Source: Trichoplax sp. H2 (lineage: Eukaryota; Placozoa; Uniplacotomia; Trichoplacea). From it: a stretch of 64,000 bases of DNA. The DNA is taken from the NCBI GenBank assembly GCA_003344405.1, contig NOWV01000119.1:124001-188000 (forward strand), written 5' to 3'. Below the pieces are notes generated by a model. It worked only from the letters and a program-made list of their open reading frames with translations, searched no databases and was not told the DNA's origin. Of this stretch, positions 1 through 13,680 are shown one piece after another (the stretch's first letter is position 1; each line of letters opens with the position of its first letter). A program made the translations under genes and the position numbers.

Positions 1-678
1 CTAAATGCCATTCTACAATCAGAGAAAACTTATTACATTATTTTCTTTCAAGTTTGAAGTGATATTTTCAGCGGATACTTAACTTAACTGACTACGGTTT
101 CATATAGCGTTCATATTAACGCATTATGCCGTAGAATATGCGCTAAATGAGTGATCCAACATCACTTTATCTATGCCATCTAGAGGTTTGCTTGGTATGC
201 TTTCCTTTAAATAGTCAATATAAATTTATTGCTTAACTGTATTATCATGTTCATGTGTAACGTCTCATTAATTATTGAGGATAACCGTATTCTTGCTATT
301 ATTGAAAAATTTAATTCTTTTGCTATCGTTATTTGCAGTAGAACGTGTGAACGGTATTTTAAATTGAAATTTGAGTGGTTGCAATTTAGCATTTAAATTT
401 AAAGCATAGAGGATGATTCGATGTTGTTATCACTTGTATAATTATACTATTCAATTATAATAACTTTTAACAAATATCTATGGTAGTTTATTCGCTATCC
501 TGGAATATTTGACTTTTTTATCTCATATATTTAGCCTATCATACATAAAATTAAGGTAGAATCAGTATATAAGCTATGATTCAATTGAGAGAGAGCTATG
601 ACCATAGTATTTGAAATCAGGAATAGAGTTGCTGATTCGATATAAGTTTTGACGTTGCCAGTAGTATTATAATGCCTT

Positions 679-1008
679 TTAAAGTCTATAAGTACCTGTA
701 AAGTTAATATACCAAGTTATTACTGTTAGCATAGAATTACCATTTAAAATAATAGTTACATTAGAACAACGTCCATCGTCAATAGCAAATATATTTCTTA
801 ATATTATTGATAGTAATAATGAAGTACTAAAAATACAGTATAAGGTCATTATTGCCAATCTAATTGTATTTCCTTCTATTTCTGAAAGTCTTAACTGTCT
901 CGATGCATAATATTTTATTATAACCATGATTACCGTAGCAAAAGTAACCATGAAAATAATGTGCAAATTATAGGATATGGCACAATTGTGTTTTATCCTT
1001 GCTAACAA
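679..1008 (-). pseudogene. possible degenerate 7TM-receptor fragment (doubtful)
   Basis: A 109-codon open frame encodes alternating hydrophobic stretches. A first segment (IIFMVTFATVIMVIIKYY) is followed by a short charged loop (RQLRLSEIEGNTIR) and a second segment (AIMTLYCIFSTSLLLSIIL). This recalls the TM5, loop, TM6 order of a rhodopsin-like receptor. The proline expected in TM6 is absent, no NPxxY follows before the stop, and I found no upstream half. Very AT-rich DNA readily yields Ile/Leu/Phe-rich frames by chance, so this may be nothing. Confidence 0.15.
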
Positions 1009-2229
1009 TTAGCACTATAGCCCATAAAAGATTAGGCCATAATGATTTCCATTCGCCATAAACAAATGTTATATTGATTATCTTATTTAACTTTAAGAAA
1101 TAAAAAATTTTTGATCAAACTTTCTTACAACATAATCCATTTCATTACGGACTCTATACATGAAATACTTTAGCCACTCGGTAAACAAATATGTTAATTA
1201 GAAATCTTAGTGTGCTATTCGTACTACAGCCGTCTTAAGCCAATTAACACAAAATTTCTGAAGAGAGATACGTATATCAAAAGTTACAGTCACTACAGAA
1301 TCTCTACCATTGCCTACTTTAATTAAATGCTAACTATCGTACAAGAAATAGATTACTCTTCATTTACGGATAACTGTGTTTTAATTACAAATTTCATATG
1401 GAAACTATTTTGCTTTAATTTACTTTGCAATGAACTCATGGGCAAAGTTACTTTATTTCCCCTTTCTTTAGGCCTAATTATCTATTTGTATCTTAATTTT
1501 TTATTTTTATCAGATATTTTTCTAACCTGTATTACGACAATGTGATTAATAAATGTTTTCTTCCCAACTTACTTCATTCTTTTACAATTTTCAACGTTCC
1601 TATCCAGTTTAGCAGAAGTTAATTGATTTTAGTTGTTCAAGGACTGCAGAAAATTGTTTTTAAATGAATAAAAGTAATTCGAATAGTTTCGTTAACCACA
1701 GAATTGTATTTGCTGATATGCTGCTCAGGCACTTACGTTGCTGAGAATTATACTTGCAAAAATATCAAAGTCAAGCAAAATATGCTTATATTATACACAA
1801 AAGTTTAGGTTAAATAGAAATTCTTTTTATTACTTGAGCAAATGCTTTAATTAATTCATCCGAAACTAGAAATTAGGTGCTCATAAGATAGGATTTGCAT
1901 TTCAAATAAGATGCTAAATAGAAACTAAAAATAGCAGATACCAATATGAAATACATATTACCTAATCTGCTGATCTGGTCGAAGCTCTAAAATACAAAAA
2001 TATGCTGAATAAACATAATTTTACGTTATGGTTTAAAAATATTTTATAAATTTACTTTATAGTGGATGAGAGGAAGCAATCTGTATTAAACTGTATAATC
2101 AAGGAAGATAAATTGTACTTTGGTGTAGAAAGATAAGTTACGTTCTATAATAAAGTTCCACTTTACTGCCGACGGAAGGAAGAAATTTGCAGTTAGTTAT
2201 AAATTGGTAAACACAGTTTTACCTTGCGG

Positions 2230-3240
2230 TACGATACAAATTATGTTTGAAAGTAAAATTTCACTTTATACTTCATTGAGTCAATACAACGAAAGAAATC
2301 TGCTTCACATTTATACTGCACAGTTAGTGATCATAATATTTTAGAGTATATTTCACCCTTGGAGTAGATGGAAGAATCTGCAAAACAATATATGACTATG
2401 TTGCATAATATACATATGTCACGGTACGAACTACCGTGAAGAAATAGCTATCTAAATTTGGTTAATATAATATAGTGATATTATATTAAAACTAGTTACT
2501 TGCTATAAGAATTACTCTAATTATAAATGTGTTACAGTATATTTAATGCTGTGCTGTAATGTGCACTGAAATGATTCTGTGAATGGACATATTGTAGTCC
2601 GACTGTGAAAAACTAGTTATCTCACCTAAGTATTTTTATAAGATGGCTTGTGAATGTTAGCTGCTGTAGAAGGGTATATAAGCCCGTCAGATAGTTGAAT
2701 AAAGCAGTTCTCAATTGTCTAGTTGAGTTTAACGTAGAATCAAAGGCGTCTAAATTCTTGTGAGATAGTTAAGGGGATACTGAATTCCGGAAGACTATAG
2801 TAATTTAGAGATTTATTTTAAGTTATCCTTGTCACGAAGCTGGTTTGTGACAACATAATATGACTTTGAAGTATAAAGGCAAAATCAATACAGCATGCAA
2901 AGCAATATAGTTTAACTTTACAGTCAATAAGATTAATTATGCTTGAAAGTAAAATTTTGATTTTACACTTCATTGGGTCAAGACAAGGAAGCAATCTCCT
3001 TTATATTTATACTAAACAATCAATGAAAATATAATGATAATTTTTCAATGTTTGAAAGTACCTCATACTTCAAAGTATATTTTATCCTCTGAGTGGATGA
3101 AAGTATCTGCAAAGCAATGATGAGTTATGATAACTTAAAGCATATTTAATATAACTTTAAATTGAGAAAGTAAAATCAATATAGCATGGAAAGCAATATT
3201 TTACTCTACAGTCTATGCGAGAAATGGAGACTGTAATGTT
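2230..3240. repeat. diverged direct repeats, about 700 bp apart
   Basis: Two blocks near 2250-2390 and 2945-3115 share an ordered series of phrases. These are a block containing acttcattg-gtcaa-acaa, then gtatatttta/c-cc, then gag-gga-g-aagtatctgcaaa-caat. A second phrase (aaaatcaataTAGCAtg-aaagcaatat, followed by acagtc) occurs near 2880-2930 and again near 3170-3220. The copies differ at many positions, so this is an old duplication or satellite. Confidence 0.5.
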
Positions 3241-5609
3241 AAATAATCAATTCTCTTAGTCTAAGGATATAAGGTAAATATTAACGGAATCAATATTGTA
3301 TGTCGACGTCCAGAAAGGAATACTCGGTAATGGCTTGATAGATAGATATTTCATAAATTACCGCAATTAATGGTATAGTTATCTATTATTACTCTGGTTA
3401 AGGTTGAAATCTAACAGATTTCGTTCATCTTAAGGAAGTAAATAGAAGGAATAGAAATTAAAAACATAACTGAACTGAACGTTTCCTTTCCTACAGTGTT
3501 AACTCTCTAATTGAACGGATTATAATCATTATTACCAAACTCAATAGAAAGGCTTTTTATTAATAGTAGTAGTTGTAATATCATGATCAGTAGGCTTCGG
3601 AAAACTTGTTTTATTGCAGAACAGCGTACGTCCATAAAGTAGATAATTTATATCGAAAATTTTTCTTGAATTCTTGTTAATATTTGTAGAGTTATAGATG
3701 TCTTGTTTTAATGTATAATGATAGGCAATGGACTGCCAGGTCTTTATGAGCTTTCTAATGGTTCTGTAGAACTAACTGCACTTATATGATTGAAGAAGTT
3801 CTACAAGGATGTTAATTAATGGTTACTCTACTCGAACTTCCTTCGAAGTTGTAGATCCACTTTATAGTTTATTAAACTTTGATGCCGGACTATGAATCAT
3901 CATCATTTTATGTAACAGACTAGAAAAGAGCATACTTTATTGTAGACTGGCTGTCTTTTCTCACTTAGGCTCAATAAAAATCCTACTCTACAATTTTATA
4001 TACATTTTTACATGCTTGACATATTTAGGATAGGAAATAGGATTAATCGGTAAGATTTTGGAAGTATTTATGCGTATTTTTCGCTGTGTACTGACTCCCA
4101 TCATCTCTAACTTGTTGGCTATGCTTGATGACTTTTAAGTTCCATTGCCTAGTCGATCCTCTTATCAAGGAGAAGATTGTTGGGCTAGCTAATCGCTAAG
4201 ACTCTTCTTGATTTAAACATAGCAAGCAGTGAAAGATTATTCCTTTGGTATGCTAATAATCAGTCAATCTTGTCTTACTCATAGCTAATGACAAGATATA
4301 AACCATCCTCATTGAAGAGGTAAGCCATTTGTTCACAAAAGTAAATAGAATCTTTACAATAACAGAACATCTGGTATGAGTAAATAGAAAGTTAGTGCTC
4401 TTGCATAATACCTTTCATACCTGGTAAAAAATTCTTCATAGATTGGTAAATATTATTTTTAGACATTATATGCCACCTTAACTATACCGTAGTATATAGC
4501 ATGTAACGGATGATGTTTGGAATAATTATCAGCCTATCATAACAGCAAAAAAATACACATAATAAAAGATATAATATTCTTGATTGCTGTCAGTGTTATA
4601 AAAAACTCTGTAAGGCTAAAGCGTGGAAAAACGTGATGATTGAATTGAATTGAGTAGGCAGAGTAGAACAGAACAGACACAGCGAATAACTTAACGAAAA
4701 CACGGGTAAGTCGCAGAACTAACTAACAAAAATAAATGATTGAGAATTGTTTTAGATTATAGAATACATAGTAGAAGAGAGTGATATAGAAACGAGAAAG
4801 AAAAAGCAGGTAGTGTACTATCATGTGCTACTCTCTAATCTACGCTCTACGATCAAAGAACTTCATATGAATGGGAATATAGGAATATTATCCGAGCTTG
4901 ATCACACTGATTTCATCAACATCTTATAACATGAACTGATAATGCAATTATTCACTATTAAATGCAGGATTAAAAATCGCAGCTATGAATATTTTTATAT
5001 ACTCTTAGCGACTGTCAATCTCATAAATAGATTCAAACTATATATATGGAAAATCACCTAGGAAATCAAGTTATTCTCGTTAACACTGTTCCTAGCTTAG
5101 AGCTCATAACACAAGTAAGTATGCAAACAAGTTATCCTACATTATTCTACCTTTTTCTACTTCTCGTGGCTGAAAACACCGCTTTGAGGTCTTAATATGA
5201 AATATACAATTATATCCTCAGTATGAAGCATACTAAGAATAGTTTCTACTAAATTTAGCGATAATAAGGTACATAGCCAACTACATATAAGTATCTAAAT
5301 ATGCTCAATGCGAGGACAAACCTCTACTTTATTACATTTTAATTGCTGAGCTAAAAGGTATAAGCTTTACGATACCAACACTATCGCAACAGTATTCTAT
5401 CTTTTAAGCTGTAAATGCTGCTCATTTCCACCCTAGAACTCAATAAATATTATGGTGGTAACGCTAACAACTCTAATGCTATCGTTCTTCTAAAGGCCTG
5501 CTTGTAGCTCCACATGTACTTATCGTTGAGTTCTAAGATTTATAATCTATAATCAAGAATCCATTTCTTCTAAGTAATTTATGTTAACCTGTGTGTGGCA
5601 ACTATTTCC

Positions 5610-6350
5610 TGTTGAGTGTCGACTCATTAAACCCTCTATTACTTTCTCACTTCCCATTGCTAATTGAGGATGGCGGCTGCTATATCTGTATTCAGTTTTC
5701 TGATAGATCTATCCATCTTCTTAGCAGGGATAATAATTTCATTGGTGCCTTTATTTACGTTTTTTCTTGCTCTTGACTTTTATTTTAAGACGTGGACTAT
5801 CGCAATGTTTACCGACATAGAGAGAAATAACATAGTATAATTATTTTATTACACTTATTTCTAACTGAGGGTGGTGACTCTTATGTCTGCGCGATTCTCA
5901 GTTGGATCTATCCATCTTTTCGGCAGTGATAACAGTTTCAGTAGTGCCTTTCTTTACGTTTCTTTCTTGCTCCTTTCTCTCAATTAAGATGAACACTACT
6001 CAACTTAAACAATGGTAGAGAGAAATAATTGAACATAATTATTTTATTACATACACCACTAATAGTAGGAACATTACATATTCAAATGCTATAAAGCGAT
6101 AAAGTAACATCTAATCGCAAATATTATACGCAATTTAAGATACGTACTACATAATTATTAACCTTTGCTGAAAGTGGTTTACCGTCGTAGACAGAAATAA
6201 TAGAACATAATTCTTCATTACACACATCACAGATAGTAGGAAAACTACATTTTCTTATGCTTTATAGCGATAATATAACATCTACAAGCAAATGTCATAC
6301 CCAATTTAAGGTACTCACTACACAGGCATTTAAACTTTACTGAAAGTTAT
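5610..6350. repeat. two adjacent degenerate tandem duplications
   Basis: The segment near 5637-5770 recurs near 5850-5975. Both carry tggcggctg/tggtgactc, then gatctatccatctt, then gcctttatttacgttt or gcctttctttacgttt, at a spacing of about 210 bp. A second unit of about 160 bp follows. Copies near 6030-6180 and 6190-6350 share gaacataatt, then ttacacaca/ttacataca, then agtaggaa, then gcgataa-gtaacatct and caatttaag. No protein is encoded. Confidence 0.5.
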
Positions 6351-6567
6351 CTGTAACATGTTACAAATTAGTTAAAATTGAAAAGAATTTAATATACGTT
6401 AACTACAATTTTGCGAGAAGATCATGAAAATAAGTTCCATGTATTCTTTAATTTCTCTTTTATAACAATATCAGTAATATAGTGATAATAGTAGATACTG
6501 AAGGGCTATCATCAGCGATTTGAAGATTATTTTCACCAGCCTAAAAGGACTTGGATATCTGGCATTA

Positions 6568-7373
6568 CTACTTCATTTGCTGCATACGAGTTTGGTAGAA
6601 CTGCCAATGGCGTAATCGATTGAGTAAAACATCATTTTCAGCTGATAACTTAGCAATTTCAGTTTCTAGTTCTATTAGATAGGCAGCCAGAAACTCTTCT
6701 TTTATCTTAATGGTATTTTGCTCCCACATTGAAGTGAAACAAGGCTCATCGTCAATGGCATCATCGCTAATTTTATGATCGGTTGAATTGATGCTTGCTT
6801 TAGGGGATAACTGCGATAGTGGTTGTAAGATTTTCTTAACTGGTTTTTCGATAGGCATCATCGCAAATTTAGAATAATCGATCTAGATCAAAACAATTTC
6901 ATTTCAAGTTAGCTGATCAATAGATTCAAGATATGACGTAAAAAATATGAAATTTAATAAATTAAATTATTTTCATTGAAATGAAACAACTAATAATAAG
7001 GACAACTAGTACCATTGAAGATAGCCATAAGGTTTAGAAATGAAAACCATGAAAGGTTTCAATAAAAATTTAAAATATTATTTTAATTTGACTAGAGGCT
7101 ATTACTTTATGAAAATCATGCAATAATCATTAAAAATATACTATAATGTCGTTTGCGAAATAAGATTTTATGCCAAGACTTTTAAGGAAATAGTAACTGA
7201 TAACTAAACATTTATTCCAATGCTTCCCTACATACCTTCTTTTTTATGGATGGCAATCTCGCTGATGTATTTTGATTCAAAGTAGCAAAATTACTTTGTG
7301 GTAATCCATTGGATTCCATCCATACTGGATTAGTGTTCGGTATCACAGATAGATTATGATTAGTGGTCATCAT
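6568..7373 (-). CDS. small coiled-coil protein, possibly geminin-like (two exons)
   Basis: The model has exon 1 at 7236-7373 and exon 2 at 6568-6882, joined by a 353-bp phase-0 intron. The donor is AAG|GTATGT, and the acceptor CTAG is preceded by a good branch sequence (GCTAACT). The product is 150 residues. Residues 1-90 are polar, with a basic patch around KKILQP. Trp99 is followed by a predicted coiled coil at about 106-138, containing EIAKLSAEN and ending NRLRHW. The order basic patch, acidic stretch, Trp, coiled coil with an EIA-L--EN core recalls geminin, the DNA-replication licensing inhibitor that binds Cdt1. It is shorter than vertebrate geminin and the resemblance is by eye only. 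Another coiled-coil protein is equally possible. The gene call is moderately secure and the function is not. Confidence 0.5.
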
Positions 7374-7859
7374 TTTTCGTCACTTACTTGGATTCTTAGT
7401 TCAATTGGCTTATAATATCATACGGAAAGTAAATTTCTTAAGATAGAGGGGATTGTGATTACGCTTAGATCCAGTTTGCAAGGTTGGTCGTTAAATTAGA
7501 TAACCCTGTCTACTTGGAATCGATTAAGGCACTAAGTTAAAGCATCGCATCTATGCCACAATTAACTTATCAGCGATTGTTCAGGAAGAGGAATCGAAAA
7601 GTTTAATGGTTAAGTAAATGTTGATTTCTATTTATATACGTACGTTGCCCGGTACTACCGCATGTTTATTCTCATTTAATGCAGCTACAGCGGAAATAAA
7701 ACTACTGTACATCAGGAAAGAAAGTAATTCCTGTCAACGCAATGCTATCTTAATTTATAGGTAACATCATAGATTGCTTGAAGAAACTGTTGGAAAATTT
7801 CTTTCCGGTGATTCAAGTCTTTGAATATCGGTACCTTACTTATTCATAACGGCTCAATC

Positions 7860-8345
7860 AATAAGGATATAAAATTTAAACTGCGTCAAATGTATGTGTT
7901 AAGCCAGAAATAGTATCAATTTGAGCTATGTTATATCTACATTTTGAATGAGAAATAACATACGAGTTCAACTGCATTAATAAAAATATTCGACCGGAAA
8001 TAAGAAATTTAAACTGCGTCAAATCTGATTATCCCACCACGGGTAGCATAGAATATTAAACTGAGTCATATTTGTACATATTACTAGAAATAGTATACAC
8101 TCTTATATCTAAGTATTTTATCAGAAATATCATTTAAAAGTAAAGCTGCCTAATCGAAATATTCAATTATAATAGCACAAGAAATTAAACAGCGTTAAAT
8201 TTATCAGGAATGGCATACATTCGTATATTGTTAAGCTGCATCCAATTTAAATATTCTGTCAGAAATATCATTCCAAATTAAAGCTGCGTAATCAAAATAT
8301 TCAATTATTAATAGTATCAAAATTTAAAATACATTAAATTGAAAT
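7860..8345. repeat. degenerate tandem repeat
   Basis: The phrase attaaactgcgtcaaa and its variants (attaaactgagtcata, attaaacagcgttaaa) recurs near 7876, 8008, 8055 and 8185. The longer phrase agaaatatcatt, then aaagctgc-taatc-aaatattcaatta, occurs near 8123-8170 and 8259-8307. Unit length is variable, roughly 130-180 bp, and copies are strongly diverged. Confidence 0.45.
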
Positions 8346-11119
8346 ATTAGCTAGAAATGAGGACTTCCTGCATGAATATCTAACGATCCTCATTGTAAAT
8401 CGGCAAAAATAATTTTACTAAATATTCTTTCTTTCTTTATTTGTTGATTGAATTACTTTATTCATGATTGCAATTGTGGTTTCGTATTGATTCTACCCAA
8501 TATATCTGTATTGCAGCATTCTTATAGCGGCAATTCAATACCGTATTTGTACGCAATAAAATAATCATTGATTGATTTATATTTTACATAAAAAACAAAT
8601 TCGACAACAGATACTTTTGAAGGTATAAGACAAACTCTCATTTGGCATTAAAAGCTAAGAGTAGGGGCCAAAAATTGCAATTAGATAACGATCTTGAATA
8701 CATTTGCACCACGATATGCAACATTTAATTTTTTAATTGACAGTTATTAGAACAAGTCGAAAATTAAATGTTGATTAATTGGATAGTAGCCTTTGGTGAA
8801 TATGGATAGACTCAGAGAATATGTTTATCTACGCTACTGTTTGCTTCCATTGACACAAAAAATAGAAATTTTGTGTCTTGAGAATCATCCAGGAAATGCT
8901 TTACTCTTTCTCAACAAATATCTTCGATAAAGTACCATATAAATTGGCTGTAATGAAAGGCTTTAGACTTTGGAAGCATGAGTTCTATGTAGATACCGAA
9001 TAAGATGTTCTTATTCATACAAAAATTTGTGTCATTTTAGTTGAAATTATTGTTTTTACATTCATTTGAGCTTTACGAGATTTTACGGATGCAAAATTGT
9101 CATCAACTGTATATATTAAAAGATCCCATAGCAGTCAAATAGAATTACAATTATTTGATAGCCACCCATACTTGTTAACTACATGGACAGGTGCTGTATG
9201 TATCCTAAGCATAAATGAAGTTCCATGAGATAGTTATTCGCATAATAATCTTCTCTTTCCATTATTCAATTTTTAAAATTTAAATGATAGTAGTTGAAGT
9301 ATTAATATCAAGACTAGGATTTACAGACGATTAAAGGTGACATAGCAGGTAATCTATAGAAAACAAATAAGCGATTATAATAGACTTAGGTTTTACTTTG
9401 TAAGTAATAGAAACGACATGAATTCATTGATTTCGCTATTGATTAATTAAATTCCAATCTGCAGCTTCTCATCTATTAGTAGATTCAACTCAGTAATTAC
9501 CAAACAACATCATTATTATAGTGTAAAGAAGCTAGGATGTTTTCATCAACTTAGAGATATATAATATTATCACCACTGTCTAAGTGGCATAAACTATCTA
9601 CAACTGCCCTCGTAGATATACTCAAAAGATCAGTCGCTAAAAATACAATTTGCTTTAGGTTACGACATTATTTTAGTAGTTCTCACTGGCAGTCTGTAAC
9701 AAAAAAGAAAAAGTAATAGCAAGCAACAATAACTAGCTTTTCTGCTTAGACTTAAAATAAGATAGCATAAAGCAAGTGTACAGCAGACATCCAATCAAAG
9801 GAGGTCAACGCAGCTAAAGCATTACAAACATAACAGATTGTTACTTGGTCAAACCGTATTATTAACTTAAGTACTATAAGATATTATGACAAGTTAAAAT
9901 ATAGCTCATGGTATGATCTAAGCAAGAATTCCTACCTGAACACGTATCTTATTTACTGTCATTTAATATTACTGACAGAATTCATATTATACCAACTTAA
10001 TGACTCATTCGAGATACATATCTTAAATTACAAATATAACGGTAGCCCGTCATTGTCCAACAGACCTTTAATACCAATAAATATAATGCGATGATCAGTA
10101 TGAGAGAACTACTGTAACACAAGCTGAAAATTGAAAACGTAGTTCCGTAACAAATATATATATATGTTAACATATACATATAATCAAAGCTGTCACAGTT
10201 TTACAATACTGCAATATTGCTTGCACTGTAGTCTTTTCAAGTTAATGTAGATTACGAGTATGCAGCTTTGGTTTCCTCCTTCATGTAATCAGAATATCTT
10301 CTTTATCTAAAAACGGTTCTTTAAATCAGAGCTCCATTTGGTGCTAGAAAATAGCGTTTCTTTGTTAACAGTTGCTATGGAAATTAAAACCGAGAAAAAT
10401 TAGAGAATAAATTATAATGTATGTTAGAAATGTATACCGCTACACAAATTGATATCGAATTTATTTCGGTCGTATCAGTCTACAAAGTAATATACTTGTA
10501 TGAATCCTTGATGTTAAACTGATGTTCTATTTTTGTATCAAAGTAGAGATAATGTCGCAATTGTCAATCATCGAAGTACTATTTCCGTACAAAAAACCTT
10601 TCCCATAAGGATCATTATTTAGTCAATCTATTTACTATATGCTGATGACAAAATTTTCAACTTTTACATGAAAGACTAGAAAAGTAAATTGTGATATCCG
10701 ATTTTCAGGATTGAATTTGCATAAGACCGAAGAATAGCTAATCATTATCGGTGCAAATTTCTACATTAGCGTGTAGGGAATTTACAACAATTGCCGATTT
10801 TGGAATTGTAATCTATACATGGCTGAAAACTAACTGAAACTAATTTCTACATGGCGGATGTTTTTGTGTAAAGATTTTACAAGCATCCTATAGGCTTGGA
10901 AAGCAACTGATGAATACATTTGCGATTTCCGCATAAATGGGTAGAAAATTTATTTACAAGTATTTATAGGTATATGATTGAAATGACCGTTAACTAGTCG
11001 CTATTGTATATCTTCAATATCTATAGTATATTACTGGCTAAAAAATCTATTCGACTTCTGATTATTCCAACAGTACTTTATAAATGAAAATTACCAGGGA
11101 AACTATTATAGTTTATACA

Positions 11120-11680
11120 TTAAAGAGCAACCGATGATTGCGTCTTTCAATTTCTGATGAACAGGTAGAAAGTTCTCGCCTTTGTATGTCAGATAAAATG
11201 TCTTATAAGAGGAGTTTATTCTACTCAATTTTTGAAACCTGGGCAACGCTTCTTTTTTCAGCTTCTACACAAACGGTTGAAAAATATGTCGCTACTGTAT
11301 TTTTTATATAAAAGACTTTCAAGTACGGGTATTCTAGTCAATTTATCAAAGAGCAACCGGCGATTGTGTTTTCAGTTTGCTAATAAGCGTGCGGGAAATC
11401 TACTGCTATTACATCTTATATGCAAAGAACCTCTCTAGGGCTATTCCTGTTTATAAATACATTAAAGAATATCGTAGTCGGTGAATGTATAATTTTACTT
11501 TTATAATAAAGGGTGAGAAATCTATCGCAATATTTTTCTGTATATAGACCTTAACAAGTAGAGCTACTTTAGTCAACATTTTATAGACTAATCAGTAATT
11601 GTGCTTCAATTTTACTCTAGTCAACATAATAAAGGCTGGCCGATGATTCTCTTTTCAAGTTCTATATTAACCAGGGAAGA
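11120..11680. repeat. degenerate repeat with core gcaaccgatgattg
   Basis: A core of the form g-aaccg-(g/t)gattgtgtcttca-ttt-t, followed by a purine-rich a-g-gggaaa, recurs near 11127, 11352, 11585 and 11635. A related copy lies in the next repeat block near 11894. Spacing is irregular and similarity low, suggesting an old satellite-like array. The open frame on the plus strand at 11232-11438 runs across it and is not gene-like. Confidence 0.4.
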
Positions 11681-11889
11681 ATGAATTGAAATTATATTTT
11701 TGCACCCTAGTCCTTGCGAGTATGTCATTGCTAATTTTCATCTTAAAGAATACCCAAAGATAACTCTTTCTCCATTTTTGTATAGAAAAGATGACAAATC
11801 TATCACTATTATGAATTAGCGTGACAACAAGTATACTTTTATGTACTGCTATAAAACTTTGCATAGACAACTATTGTAGTAGATTCAAA

Positions 11890-12860
11890 AAGAGTAACCG
11901 ATAATTGTATTTAATGTTAAGGTAATGATTTCCAACAAAACATCAAAATAATATTTGATTCAAAATAGTAACCTGATAAACAGTAATTTTCATACTTCAA
12001 GCATTATTTATAACAAATATCCAGTCTTTTGATCAAAATTCTGAGTAACTAATAAAATTGATCAAATTGAAAGATTGCTGAAATCAGGATTTTAAAGATA
12101 TCAAATGCTGAATTAGATAAATAATAGTATTCTGCTGTAGTGAAGCTGTTAGATAAGCTATTGTTGTCAACACATTATGTAGAAGTGAATTAGATATCAC
12201 TTAAAAATAATACCAAAACCTAGGGCAGTTGACAATAATAGGTATATATAAGTAATGTTTGTGATAATTCAAGTATATTGATTTCAGCTTCGTAGAATGT
12301 GATACTAATTATAGGATCTTATTCTCTTACTAAGTTCTGTAAGGATGGAGTTATGTTTTTCGCTATTGTTATTTTTGTAAGCAAGTTAGATAATGTATAT
12401 AAGTAGCTACGCTTTCCTGTCATTGTTGTTCTAAATCCTTCTTTTCTAAGATCTGCTGCTATAGGAAGTTTTCCTTGTCTGCCAGAGTTCTTGTACCATT
12501 ACGCAATATCGCAATCGATAGAGAATCAGTAATAAAATCTATTGTTATAAAATTACTTGTTTGATTTATACTCTTATTACAGTTAGTAGAACAGGTTTTG
12601 TTACAACTGTCCTATGGTATTTGTAGGCTCAAGGTGTTACAAAGAGTAGCCGATGGCTATATTTAATATTAAGATAATTAATCCCAATGAAATATATCAC
12701 ACAATATTTGATTCGTAATAGCAATCATATATATATATATACACACCAATCTTCATACTTTAAATATTATTTATAACTAATAAATATCTAGTCTGTCGAT
12801 CAACGGTATAATTAATAAAAGTAATCGAAATTGAAAGATTGCTGAAATAAGGCTTATCAG
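11890..12860. repeat. dispersed duplication of about 200 bp, copies about 755 bp apart
   Basis: The segment 11890-12090 recurs at about 12643-12860. Both contain agta(a/g)ccgat, then tatttaat-ttaag, then aatatttgattc, then cttcatactt-aa-attatttata, then aatatc-agtct, and end in ttgaaagattgctgaaat. The second copy carries an added (ta)n tract near 12730. Between the copies no gene was found. Confidence 0.5.
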
Positions 12861-13034
12861 TAGGCAATAAAATATCGATGCAGATAATAATAATATTCTG
12901 TTGTGTTATGTTCATATATTCTAGATCCTGGTTTATTAGTATCTGTTGCTCGATAAGATGTGTATATAAAAATACTATAGTAGAATAAAGAATCTGATCT
13001 ATTACTGATAATAATCATTTGTAATTTATAGTAA

Positions 13035-13680
13035 GTTAATATCAGAAAAATTATTAGCTTCGTAATTTGCCATATAAGATTTATGAATGGATGCTTTATC
13101 CTAGATATTTAATATACAGTACATCAATAACGCGCTATCATTAATATATTGAGCACATATACCAACAACTACTAGTTAAGATAATTGTTTCTAACTCTAA
13201 TATCCGAGAAATAATTAGCTTCATAATTTACTATATAAGATTTATGAATAGATACTCTATCCTAGACGTTTAATTATACATCAATAACACACTATGATCA
13301 ATATGTTGAGCAATAGACTAACAGTTGTTAGTCGAGGTAACTACTTTTATCTGTAACATGCGAGGAATAATTAGCTTTGTAGGTTACTGCAAAAGATTCA
13401 TGAATGGATAATCTATCTTAAATATTTAATTATACATCAATAACATGCTACGATCAATATATTGAGCACGTCAGTAACAACTGCTGATTGAGATAATTCA
13501 TTTAACTTTAACATACGAGTAATGATTAGCTTCGTAATTTACTACAAGAGATTTATGAATGGATGCTCTATCCTAGTAGACATTCAATGATATGTCAATA
13601 GCGCGCTATGGTCAATAATTTGCGTATGTATACTAATAACTGCTAGCTGAGATAGCTACTTCCAACTTGTATTTATAGAA
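13035..13680. repeat. about 157-bp tandem repeat, four copies
   Basis: Four successive units begin near 13045, 13205, 13360 and 13515. Each contains ttagcttcgtaatttac, then agatttatgaatgga, then ctctatccta, then a tacatcaataac core, then gctatgatcaatat-ttgagca, then taacaactgct, then gagataa. Units differ by several to many substitutions. The array ends about 300 bp from the GPCR stop codon and lies on its 3' side. Confidence 0.7.

Larger units (their letters stand above)
1..6567. other. AT-rich gene-poor region with degenerate repeats
   Basis: No gene could be modelled here. Open frames are short and have no recognisable domain. The stretch is strongly AT-rich and carries several old, diverged direct repeats, listed separately (2230-3240 and 5610-6350). 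One minus-strand frame at 679-1008 looks membrane-like and is listed as a doubtful degenerate receptor fragment. A sparse gene with very short exons could be missed by eye. Confidence 0.5.
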
